NCBI GenBank assembly: GCA_905373475.1
Contig: CAJPTC010000010.1
Span: forward strand, 1-64,000
Direction of reading: 5' to 3'
Length of the DNA stretch: 64,000 bases
Source of the DNA: Bacteroidia bacterium
GTDB taxonomy: Bacteria > Bacteroidota > Bacteroidia > Bacteroidales > CAJPTX01
A program made the position numbers and the translations under genes. The notes below the pieces were generated by a model, which had not been told where the DNA came from, made no database searches, and saw only the letters and a program-made list of their open reading frames with translations. Below are positions 57,043 to 64,000 of the stretch, piece after piece; within the stretch, counting starts at the first letter, position 1, and every line of letters begins with the position of its first letter.

Positions 57043-58623
57043 CTAACGCCGTAGCACTTCTTCAATTGCTTTTATCAAATCTGCAAGCGGCATTCCACTG
57101 CGCTCGCTCATCATACCCACGTTTGCCTTGGGGATCATTACACGCGCCAAAGGTGTGCTGAGCATCTTAAAACTACTGTTGATTTTGGGCAACTCTCCCT
57201 TTAACTCTGGGCAAACGGCGAGCAGATCTTTTAGGCGCGTTTCGGCAGTCACAACCATTGTCTTACGATCGATCTCTGCTGGCACGTTTCCTGTTTTCTC
57301 TTCTTCTTCCATTGTTACCTCTTCCTCAACACGCGTGGTTTCCCCGTTTTCGCTTTTGCTCCAAACGAGCAAGGTGCGCGAGCCTTCGAGTGCGCGTATA
57401 TGCGTGCAGTTCTGCATCATCTCCAGAATCCCGCGGAAACGCCCATGTTCGTCGCGTACTGCCGTGTAGGTGATATAAACGAAGAACCCAGGCTTGTTAA
57501 TCCAAAAATCTACGGTGTCGGCTTCTCCAGAACGGAACTTCTGAATAATCTCTTCTACAATGTGTACACTCGTACGCGGGTGGCAGTTCTTTACGTCGCG
57601 CCCGATTACGTTTTTGCTTCGTGGGAATACACGATGCTCCGTGTCGGAATAGAAACAAACCAGTTCGTTTTCATCCACGTAGGAGAGGTCTACGGGTAGG
57701 TGGCGGAAAATAAGGTTTATCTGTTCAAGCGTCAATTTGCCCGTTGCCACTTCGAGCTTCTCATCAGGATGGGGTGCATTCGCCGCGTAGCCGTGCTTGG
57801 CTAACAGCGCCAGTAAGTCTTTTTCAAGCCCATCGCTACTACCTGAAGTTGAGGTTTGAGACTTTGTTCCTGTTTCAGTAGGTTTTACCTCTATCCAAGC
57901 GAAACCTATCTCGCGATCCCCCTCCTTCATATCCTCGAACTCTTCAGGCTTTATCATCACCAACGAAGTGGGATAGAGTACTTGTTCCTCCTTTTGCATC
58001 AAGTCGCGGATATCTGCCACGATCATCTTTTGTTTCTCGATGAACTCCTCTTCTTTCCCGTCTTCAAGGAGTTTACGTGTGTCGCGTATCTCGTCTCGAA
58101 TAAAGTCGTCTAACAACCACATCGTGGTGGTAGGACGATCAAAACCTTTGCGCTCAAGCAACGAATAGAGTTGGTTCTGTTTGCGCGAAAGATGGATTTT
58201 GAACTTTGCTAGCTCATCGTAGAGTTCGTACCATTGGTTACGAATCACGGGGTATTGTACAAGGTCTTCTACAGCCAAGAGATGCTTACGCATCGCGTCA
58301 TTCTCGCGATAGTAACACATCAGCGGATGATCGGCGGGAAGATCGGGGCGACTCGTGTCCCATATATCTTGGTAGAGATCCATCATCGCTTGGATGTCCT
58401 CTTTACGGCACTCGTCGTCCTCAAAAGCCTTAAATTCTTGCTCTGCAAAAGCGAGCTCATAGGCTCGAATAGACCCTACCTCCGCCTTCAATCGTGCGCG
58501 TCCCTCCTCGAGGGTAATTTTACCATCGTCGTAGAGACGACGTATCTCGAGCATACGCTCTATTTTCTCACGATCTATCTTCGGAAGATACTGATCCATG
58601 CTGGGCTTGTCCATCTTATTCAT
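57043..58623 (-). CDS. DUF438-hemerythrin-PAS-DUF1858 protein
   Basis: 526 residues. Residues about 15-85 match DUF438 (MLEIRRLYDDGKITLEEGRA; YDIWDTSRPDLPADHPL). Then comes a hemerythrin-like helical region with HPLMCYYRENDAMRKHL and KIHLSRKQNQLYSLLERKGF. The place where relatives read HDEIR reads LDDFIRD, so one predicted iron ligand is lost. A PAS domain follows (LVCFYSDTEHRVFPRSKNVI, DVKNCHP, VDFWINKPGFFVYITYTAVR), then an acidic linker and a DUF1858 end (MVVTAETRLKDLLAVCPEL to MPLADLIKAIEEVL). This architecture suggests a cytoplasmic redox or small-ligand sensor. It lies 28 bases after dnaJ, so it is in the heat-shock run. Confidence 0.87.
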   Translation of the reverse strand: MNKMDKPSMDQYLPKIDREKIERMLEIRRLYDDGKITLEEGRARLKAEVGSIRAYELAFAEQEFKAFEDDECRKEDIQAMMDLYQDIWDTSRPDLPADHPLMCYYRENDAMRKHLLAVEDLVQYPVIRNQWYELYDELAKFKIHLSRKQNQLYSLLERKGFDRPTTTMWLLDDFIRDEIRDTRKLLEDGKEEEFIEKQKMIVADIRDLMQKEEQVLYPTSLVMIKPEEFEDMKEGDREIGFAWIEVKPTETGTKSQTSTSGSSDGLEKDLLALLAKHGYAANAPHPDEKLEVATGKLTLEQINLIFRHLPVDLSYVDENELVCFYSDTEHRVFPRSKNVIGRDVKNCHPRTSVHIVEEIIQKFRSGEADTVDFWINKPGFFVYITYTAVRDEHGRFRGILEMMQNCTHIRALEGSRTLLVWSKSENGETTRVEEEVTMEEEEKTGNVPAEIDRKTMVVTAETRLKDLLAVCPELKGELPKINSSFKMLSTPLARVMIPKANVGMMSERSGMPLADLIKAIEEVLRR

Positions 58624-58651
58624 TGAGATTAGGAAGTTACATTTCTAGCCC

Positions 58652-59788
58652 TCACGAGAAAATCTCCTGTATTCGTGTCAGTAGTGTATGTGCTGCACCC
58701 TTCTTTTCCTTCGGCTTGAAATTCTCGCTCTCGGCTAATTTAGAAACGATCGACTTCTCTTCATTGTTTAACGACGTGGGAATAAATACGTCGGCAATGA
58801 TGAGAAGATCCCCCCGCGAACGAGTCTGAATAGATGTAATCCCCTTTCCTTTAACACGATATAAATTTCCTGGTTGCGTACCAGCGGGTATCTTTATTTT
58901 CACTTTACCCCCTAAAGTGGGGACTTCTACACTCCCTCCTTGCACTGCCTGCGGCACACTCAGATGAAGGTTATAGAGCAGATTGGCGCCTTCGCGTACA
59001 AATTCCTCGTGTGGCTCTTGCTCAACAACTACATAGAAATCGCCTGGAATACCTCCATGCCGAGCCGCATTCCCCGCTCCATTAAGCTGAAGTTGCATAG
59101 AATCTTCTATCCCTGCAGGAATATCTACCGATACTGTGTCCTCGGCACGCACTACGCCCTCTCCACGGCACGCTTTACACTTCTTCTTTGGAATTTTCCC
59201 CGTACCCTCGCAATCTGGGCAAGGCGCACTCGTTTGCATCATGCCAAGTATGCTACGCACCGTTTTTACAATATGCCCACTGCCTTTGCAACGAGAGCAT
59301 TCCTCCATCTCAGTGCCTGGCTCAGCACCTGTGCCATTACATTCTTTACAAGGTACGTACTTGTTGACTTTCAGTTTTTTGGTTACGCCCTTATCTATCT
59401 CTTCAAGCGACAGTTTCAGCCTAACGCGCAAATCCGTTCCTCGAGCCACTGAGCGCTGCGTACTAGCATGTGCTCCACCAAAGCCACCGAAAATATTGCC
59501 GAACTGTGCAAAAATATCATCCATTGTAAAGCCACCCGCAGCACCGCTTCCTCCTGTCGCACCCTCTACGCCCGCATGCCCAAAGCGGTCATAGCGCGCC
59601 CTTTTATTCGGATCGCGTAGCACGTCGTATGCCTCAGCAGCCTCCTTAAATTTGGCTTCTGCCTCTGGGTTATTAGGGTTTCGATCGGGGTGATATTCCA
59701 ACGCTTTCTTGCGATAGGCTTTCTTAATCTCTTCTTCCGATGCGTTTCGTTCTACTCCCAATACTTCGTAGTAATCTCGTTTCGCCAT
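58652..59788 (-). CDS. dnaJ: chaperone protein DnaJ
   Basis: 378 residues. J-domain (about 1-70) with YHPDRNPNN, i.e. the HPD motif that activates DnaK; a Gly-rich linker (GATGGSGAAGGF); four zinc-binding repeats near 148-210 (CKECNGTG, CSRCKGSG, CPDCEGTG, CKACRGEG); and the C-terminal client-binding domain. It follows grpE by 21 bases. Confidence 0.97.
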   Translation of the reverse strand: MAKRDYYEVLGVERNASEEEIKKAYRKKALEYHPDRNPNNPEAEAKFKEAAEAYDVLRDPNKRARYDRFGHAGVEGATGGSGAAGGFTMDDIFAQFGNIFGGFGGAHASTQRSVARGTDLRVRLKLSLEEIDKGVTKKLKVNKYVPCKECNGTGAEPGTEMEECSRCKGSGHIVKTVRSILGMMQTSAPCPDCEGTGKIPKKKCKACRGEGVVRAEDTVSVDIPAGIEDSMQLQLNGAGNAARHGGIPGDFYVVVEQEPHEEFVREGANLLYNLHLSVPQAVQGGSVEVPTLGGKVKIKIPAGTQPGNLYRVKGKGITSIQTRSRGDLLIIADVFIPTSLNNEEKSIVSKLAESENFKPKEKKGAAHTLLTRIQEIFS

Positions 59789-59809
59789 CTCCGTTTGTTT
59801 CTTCTCCTT

Positions 59810-60415
59810 TTATTCTCCTATTACCACCTGTGCATGACGAAGTACGCGCCCATTCAGCAGATAGCCTTTACGTAGCACATCTACCACATGCCCTTTCTTA
59901 CTAGCATCCTCTACCTTGAACTGCGTTACTGCATCGTGGTAATCGGTATTAAGCTCCTGATCAAGCGCCTCAATCTCTGTTACCCCATTCTCTTGCAGGA
60001 AACGAAGCAGGAGCTTGTAGATTAGCTCCATGCCCGTACGCATACTTTCAATATCGGTTGTATTACTCTGGAGTGCTCGCTCAAAATCGTCAACCACGGG
60101 TAGTAGCTTTAGTAGCGTTGCTTCACTTGCCACAGCTACCAGTTCCTGCTTCTCGCGGAGTGTGCGCTTCCGATAGTTGTCGAACTCAGCGCTTAGGCGG
60201 ATAAATTTATCCTTCCACTCCTCAGCTTCCTGTTTTGCCAGTTCAAACCGTTCATCTCGCTCGGTCTGCGCAGCTTCACTTTCGGCTTGCGAGGCATCTT
60301 TTGTTTCTTCGCCTTCTGTTGCGGTTGTATCTGTAGTCTGGGTAGGTTCTTCTGCTGTTTGCTTTGTTTCCTGCGACAACTTTTCTTCTGCTATGTGGTG
60401 TTCCTTCTTATCCAT
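59810..60415 (-). CDS. grpE: nucleotide exchange factor GrpE
   Basis: 201 residues from the ATG at 60415; a longer reading of 18 codons has no support. The acidic N-terminus is followed by a long coiled coil (EAEEWKDKFIRLSAEFDNYR KRTLREKQ in shorter pieces) and the beta-domain ending GYLLNGRVLRHAQVVIGE, typical of GrpE. It releases ADP from DnaK. A 14-bp hairpin (60455-60488) lies in the upstream gap. Confidence 0.95.
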   Translation of the reverse strand: MDKKEHHIAEEKLSQETKQTAEEPTQTTDTTATEGEETKDASQAESEAAQTERDERFELAKQEAEEWKDKFIRLSAEFDNYRKRTLREKQELVAVASEATLLKLLPVVDDFERALQSNTTDIESMRTGMELIYKLLLRFLQENGVTEIEALDQELNTDYHDAVTQFKVEDASKKGHVVDVLRKGYLLNGRVLRHAQVVIGE

Positions 60416-60454
60416 CTCTGAGAAATTTAGTATGCTTAAGGCGGCGCAATAAAT

Positions 60455-60488
60455 ATGCCGTTCCGTCACTTACATGACAAAACGGCAT
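60455..60488 (-). terminator. 14-bp stem-loop between murA and grpE
   Basis: ATGCCGTT pairs with AACGGCAT, extended by two G-U pairs and GTCA/TGAC to a 6-base loop. It lies 26 bases after the murA stop and 40 bases before the grpE start. The following T residues are interrupted, so it may be a weak terminator for murA or a leader structure for grpE. Confidence 0.6.
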
Positions 60489-60513
60489 GTGCCTCACATT
60501 GTCTGTCTCCGAA

Positions 60514-61824
60514 TTATTGTGAAATGCGCTCTATATGAGCTCCAAGCGCATTCAGGCGCACATCGATTAACTCATACCCTCTATCAATCTGTTCTACGTT
60601 GTAAATCGTACTCGTACCATCGGCAGCCAGCGCGGCCAGCAGAAGCGCAACTCCCGCACGAATATCGGGCGAGGTCATGCTCGTCGAGCGGAGTCGCACC
60701 TGACGATTTAGCCCTATCACTGTGGCGCGATGCGGGTCGCAAAGAATAATCTGCGCCCCCATATCAATGAGTTTATCCACAAAGAAAAGACGGCTTTCAA
60801 ACATCTTCTGATGTATAAGCACCGCACCGCGTGCCTGCGTTGCAACAACAAGGAATACACTCAAAAGATCGGGAGTAAGTCCAGGCCACGGCGCATCGGC
60901 TATGGTCATGATTGAGCCATCCATGAAAGTCTCAATCTCGTAGGGTTCACTCCCATAAACAATCAGATTGTCGCCCTTTGCTTCGAGATGTATACCCAGA
61001 CGCTCAAAGGAGTGCGGAATGATGCCAAGCTCCGTGAGGTGCACATCTTGGATAGTGAGGTCGCTCTGTGTAATTGCGGCAAGCCCTATGAACGAGCCTA
61101 CTTCAATCATATCGGGGAGAAGCGTGTGCTCTGTGCCCGCAAGGCTCTGTACGCCGCGAATTCGTAGAAGGTTAGAACCAATCCCCGTGATGTCTGCTCC
61201 CATACGCTGTAACATCAGGCAGAGTTGTTGCACGTAGGGTTCGCAAGCCGCATTGAACAAGGTTGTTTCGCCCTCGGCAAGCACTGCCGCCATGATGAGA
61301 TTGGCTGTTCCTGTTACAGAAGCCTCGTCCAGCAACATGTATTTACCACGAAGCTGACGCGCCTCTACACGATACCCCTCACACTCGGGCTTATATTCTA
61401 AGACAGCGCCGAGTTGCTGAAAACCTTCGAGATGCGTATCCAAACGACGCCGACCAATTTTATCGCCCCCAGGTTTCGGTACAAACGCTTCGCCAAAGCG
61501 CCCCAACAAAGGACCGGCAAGCATTACAGAACCTCGCATTTTTCCAGCGCGCAAACGGAACTCTTCGGTAAAAAGTAACGAGACATCAACACGAGAGGCG
61601 TCAAGAGTACAGCTCTCCGTTGTGTGCCAAGTGGTGCGCACTCCTAAAAACTCTAGAAGTTCGATAAGACGGAGGACATCGTGAATACGGGGTAAATTAC
61701 TTATCCGTACGGGGTGCGCCGTTAGTAGCACGGCACAAATCACCTGCAAAGCTTCGTTTTTCGCCCCCTTTGGTACAACGCTCCCCGCGAGAGTTCGTCC
61801 TCCTTCTATCCGAAATGCTTCCAT
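60514..61824 (-). CDS. murA: UDP-N-acetylglucosamine 1-carboxyvinyltransferase with Asp at the fosfomycin-target site
   Basis: First committed step of peptidoglycan synthesis: adds enolpyruvate to UDP-GlcNAc. 436 residues. Motifs: GGRTLAGSVVPKGAKNEALQ, GKMRGSVMLAGPLLGRFGEA, and the active-site loop PGGDKIGRRRLDTHLEGF. The residue equal to Cys115 of E. coli MurA is Asp121. MurA enzymes with Asp at this place are known to be active and insensitive to fosfomycin. The start ATG overlaps the TAA stop of the DUF4290 gene by one base, so they are coupled. Confidence 0.96.
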   Translation of the reverse strand: MEAFRIEGGRTLAGSVVPKGAKNEALQVICAVLLTAHPVRISNLPRIHDVLRLIELLEFLGVRTTWHTTESCTLDASRVDVSLLFTEEFRLRAGKMRGSVMLAGPLLGRFGEAFVPKPGGDKIGRRRLDTHLEGFQQLGAVLEYKPECEGYRVEARQLRGKYMLLDEASVTGTANLIMAAVLAEGETTLFNAACEPYVQQLCLMLQRMGADITGIGSNLLRIRGVQSLAGTEHTLLPDMIEVGSFIGLAAITQSDLTIQDVHLTELGIIPHSFERLGIHLEAKGDNLIVYGSEPYEIETFMDGSIMTIADAPWPGLTPDLLSVFLVVATQARGAVLIHQKMFESRLFFVDKLIDMGAQIILCDPHRATVIGLNRQVRLRSTSMTSPDIRAGVALLLAALAADGTSTIYNVEQIDRGYELIDVRLNALGAHIERISQ

Positions 61825-62498
61825 TATTGGGCTATACGACGCTTCTTGTTCTTGTTGTGGTGATGCTGCTTGTTGTTATTGGGAGCCGCCTGCGTACCAT
61901 TTCCCTGTTGAATAGGTCGGTTCGCCGCATTTTTTTTAACACCCCCTTCGTTGGCAGACACTGTTACCTCTGTTAAGGTAGCTCCTTCCAGATTGACATT
62001 GCCGCCCGACAGGCGTTCTACATCGGACAGAATCTCTGCGTTCTCCACTGTGCTTTTGTTCCACTCCAAGTAGCAACGTTTCATTTGTTGCGCAGTTTGA
62101 AGCCCAAAAAGCCGTTTCTTTTCCAAGGTATCTAGGTTGCTTACAGCCGCCAGCATCTTGGGTACTAACGTACCGTAGTGATTCAGACGTTGCTTACGTG
62201 CAGGGTAGTGTAATTCCGATTTTTCTTGCGACACCGTTTCAGGTTTGTGCATAGGGTAACGCGAATCTACATCCAGTTGGTAGCCCGATATCATGTACAA
62301 GTGTTCCCACACTTTGCGTTCTTGCTCTTCCACCCGCTTTAATTGTGGGTTTTGCGATAACATAACGCGTACTACCAGAGCAGCTTGTTCGCTGCGTCGC
62401 TTCCGATCGGTTATTGTTAGCAGATACTCGACCATCTGCTGTACATGTCGCCCATACTCGGGAAGTACCAAATGCTCGCGTTGGGTATTATAATCCAT
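61824..62498 (-). CDS. DUF4290-type protein
   Basis: 224 residues. MDYNTQREHLVLPEYGRHVQ, then VRVMLSQNPQLK, LYMISGYQLDVDSRYP and HYPARKQRLNHYGTLVP match DUF4290, a Bacteroidota family with no known function that is often next to murA. The last ~45 residues are Asn/His/Lys-rich (QHHHNKNKKRR), which suggests nucleic acid or surface binding but is low-complexity. A -7 box is close upstream. It overlaps murA by one base. Confidence 0.85.
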   Translation of the reverse strand: MDYNTQREHLVLPEYGRHVQQMVEYLLTITDRKRRSEQAALVVRVMLSQNPQLKRVEEQERKVWEHLYMISGYQLDVDSRYPMHKPETVSQEKSELHYPARKQRLNHYGTLVPKMLAAVSNLDTLEKKRLFGLQTAQQMKRCYLEWNKSTVENAEILSDVERLSGGNVNLEGATLTEVTVSANEGGVKKNAANRPIQQGNGTQAAPNNNKQHHHNKNKKRRIAQ

Positions 62499-62524
62499 GA
62501 AAATTGATGAAACTAATTGATAAA

Positions 62525-62532
62525 CAAAAGTA
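62525..62532 (-). promoter_or_regulatory. -7 box of the DUF4290-murA pair
   Basis: TACTTTTG on the minus strand is a perfect TAnnTTTG match 27 bases before the ATG at 62498. No TTTG at 19 bases. Confidence 0.5.
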
Positions 62533-62599
62533 TTAAAAATACGCAGACTACGTGGGAATTCGCTCTATTCCCGTTGTGTCGCGCCCGTCGTAGGGGTGG

Positions 62600-64000
62600 C
62601 TAGAATGCCTTCTCCTCGTCTTGTGGCGTGTAAAAATACCACTGGAAGCCAAAACGGAAACCTCGTTCTCGCTCTGGATAGCCTACCGAAGAGAACGAAT
62701 TGCGACCGAACCAATCCTCATTCAGATGTCCTACCATCACAAAAAGGTTTGCGCCCTTCCATTTCACATTCAACACCACATCCATAAACGGATAATTCCC
62801 GAGCTGAAATGTGTACTGCCGATGATAGATGCCTAAAGGCACATTGTACGTGTCGGCGTAATACTGGCTTCGGTAAGTGCACTCAAGGGCTATGCGAAGC
62901 CAAAGTACCTCGGGCACTGCTTCTAGCTCGTAGCCAACTGAGCCGTAGGCAGTAAATAGCGGCAACGCAAGAGCGGATGCTTGCGAGCTGTGCTGTAGTA
63001 CGAGCCTACTTGTGACATTAACCCCCATCCAACGAAAATCCTCTTGCAGGTAACCAGCCAACACATTGAGCGTTGAAACTTGCGCTGGTACACACCACAA
63101 ATTGAAATACGTGTATTGCCTATAGAGCCTGTTCCTTATGCCCAGACGTGTATCAGCCCACGGTAGGTGTAATTCCGCCTCAGAATGCAGATAGGTGGTC
63201 GGTTTTAGTACATCGGCAAGTTCCCAGTTCTGCGTGTTGGAATAGTGGTGCTGTTCAAAATAGCTCGGATTGGTGCGCACGGTCGAAAATCGAAGTGCTA
63301 AATTCAGGTCGCGTAGGTTTTGAAACGGATGTAGCCATAAGCTCGCACTAAGAGCGGCATCGCCAGCACGTGCCCCTACGCCGTAAAGGAGACCATTGGC
63401 ACTAAACCTCATATAGGGAAGACGATACTCTAGGTTCGCACCTACGTACAAACTAGACTCCGCCTTTTGCGCATAACCTCGCAGATAGAGCAAGGGTTGA
63501 GGCTGCGAATAGCTATCGTAAGTATACCCTAGCCAAGCACGAAGCGAGGGGAAATAATACTTTCCATGCTCATTGTGACGATATGCCAGTCCGAGGCGTG
63601 CATCGTAACTCTGCGATGCCACAGAGTCGTGGGTATAGTTGTCTGCAATGTTATAGCTGCGTCCTGCGGGCGGTGTGGGTTCTACGTACGCACGTGCCAA
63701 CTTCCGATAGCTTTGCAATAACAGCAGAGTTAGTGTCGGATGTTGATAGACGTAGCGTATATTTTGCGTAGAATCTGTGCGTGTATATGCGCCCTGCAAA
63801 AGGTTCACGCCCGTTTCGAGTGTAAACCTATTCTGTGCGAGTTGGGTGTTGTTGTTGGTGTGATAAACGGGAAACTGTCCTTGTGCAACCACGGTATCGA
63901 GCAACCAGCGCGTAGAGGTCATCCCCCCATTTAAGCTGTGTTCCATACGTCGGATAGCAACCGAACCCGAGGCATAAAAACGCCCTTGCACAAACGAGGC
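62600..64000 (-). CDS. putative outer-membrane porin, 5' end beyond the window
   Basis: The reading frame is open from 64000 to the stop at 62600 (467 codons), so the N-terminus with any signal peptide lies outside the window; a GTG at 63991 is not a real start. The visible part is rich in alternating strands with many Tyr, Trp and Arg and ends in RFGFQWYFYTPQDEEKAF. The pattern NYPFMDVVLNVKWKGANLFV and FVMVGHLNEDWFG is typical of the Bacteroidota putative-porin family (DUF4289-like). It is a separate gene from DUF4290, 101 bases away. Confidence 0.85.
   Translation of the reverse strand, partial: ASFVQGRFYASGSVAIRRMEHSLNGGMTSTRWLLDTVVAQGQFPVYHTNNNTQLAQNRFTLETGVNLLQGAYTRTDSTQNIRYVYQHPTLTLLLLQSYRKLARAYVEPTPPAGRSYNIADNYTHDSVASQSYDARLGLAYRHNEHGKYYFPSLRAWLGYTYDSYSQPQPLLYLRGYAQKAESSLYVGANLEYRLPYMRFSANGLLYGVGARAGDAALSASLWLHPFQNLRDLNLALRFSTVRTNPSYFEQHHYSNTQNWELADVLKPTTYLHSEAELHLPWADTRLGIRNRLYRQYTYFNLWCVPAQVSTLNVLAGYLQEDFRWMGVNVTSRLVLQHSSQASALALPLFTAYGSVGYELEAVPEVLWLRIALECTYRSQYYADTYNVPLGIYHRQYTFQLGNYPFMDVVLNVKWKGANLFVMVGHLNEDWFGRNSFSSVGYPERERGFRFGFQWYFYTPQDEEKAF

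Noticed and set aside
58940..59594. Plus-strand ORFs of 150-170 codons opposite dnaJ
   Set aside because: They mirror the zinc-finger repeats of dnaJ and show no domain of their own.
1..64000. CRISPR arrays, rRNA genes, prophage modules, integrases or transposases
   Set aside because: I found no regularly spaced repeats, no rRNA-like sequence and no phage structural, integrase or transposase genes.

Overview
This is a chromosomal window from a Bacteroidota bacterium, most likely Porphyromonas or a close relative. Several things point there. Promoters fit the Bacteroidota -33 TTTG / -7 TAnnTTTG pattern, with two perfect TTTG-N19-TAnnTTTG examples (for tRNA-Asp and for the gene at 10719). There is a type IX secretion sorting domain, Bacteroidota-restricted families (DUF4290, DUF5606, PorT-like barrel, putative porin), and gene orders such as rsfS-ftsH-DUF2007-cdsA and sppA-lpxK-punA.

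Layout. 0-10 kb is mostly housekeeping on the minus strand: a small HTH protein, nadE, a PorT-like barrel, a membrane protein, cdsA, DUF2007, ftsH and rsfS. An isolated small barrel protein with an elaborate upstream region follows, then pdxJ and an alpha/beta hydrolase. 10-29 kb is the accessory part: a secreted orphan, an HPP-like membrane protein, a nuclease-like protein that seems to have lost its active site, an AraC-GyrI regulator, a RhuM-Fic fusion, a PepSY/membrane/secreted trio, tRNA-Asp, and a T9SS cargo gene followed by three tandem paralogous secreted proteins. Two stand-alone proteins that resemble subtilase propeptides flank this stretch, and an apparently solitary type ISP-like DNA methyltransferase closes it. 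A 47-bp imperfect repeat lies beside the methyltransferase and again at the window start. 29-44 kb returns to core functions: OmpH-like lipoprotein and DivIC; STAS-HTH-rnz-antiporter; a TIKI/TraB-like protein with DUF2271; a TPR protein-ribH-cca-tsaD; an NhaD-like antiporter; DUF5606; DinD; a Pif1/RecD-like helicase. 44.6-50.3 kb holds two tandem ~915-aa outer-membrane barrel proteins. 50-64 kb has flavodoxin, a methyl-accepting protein, S4-sppA-lpxK-punA, grpE-dnaJ-DUF438, DUF4290-murA and the 3' part of a porin gene cut by the window edge.

How the genes fit together. Envelope functions dominate: phospholipid (CdsA), lipid A (LpxK), peptidoglycan (MurA), division (DivIC), membrane proteolysis (FtsH, SppA) and many outer-membrane or secreted proteins. 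MurA carries Asp where most bacteria have the fosfomycin-target Cys, and NadE has an intact synthetase domain on an apparently degraded glutaminase domain. The candidates for something undescribed are the triplicated GGFAV-repeat secreted proteins with their T9SS partner, the stand-alone propeptide-like proteins, the RhuM-Fic protein, and the OMP leader with a nine-base homopolymer and a perfect palindrome. All functional statements rest on reading the sequence and on remembered family features; no database search was run.
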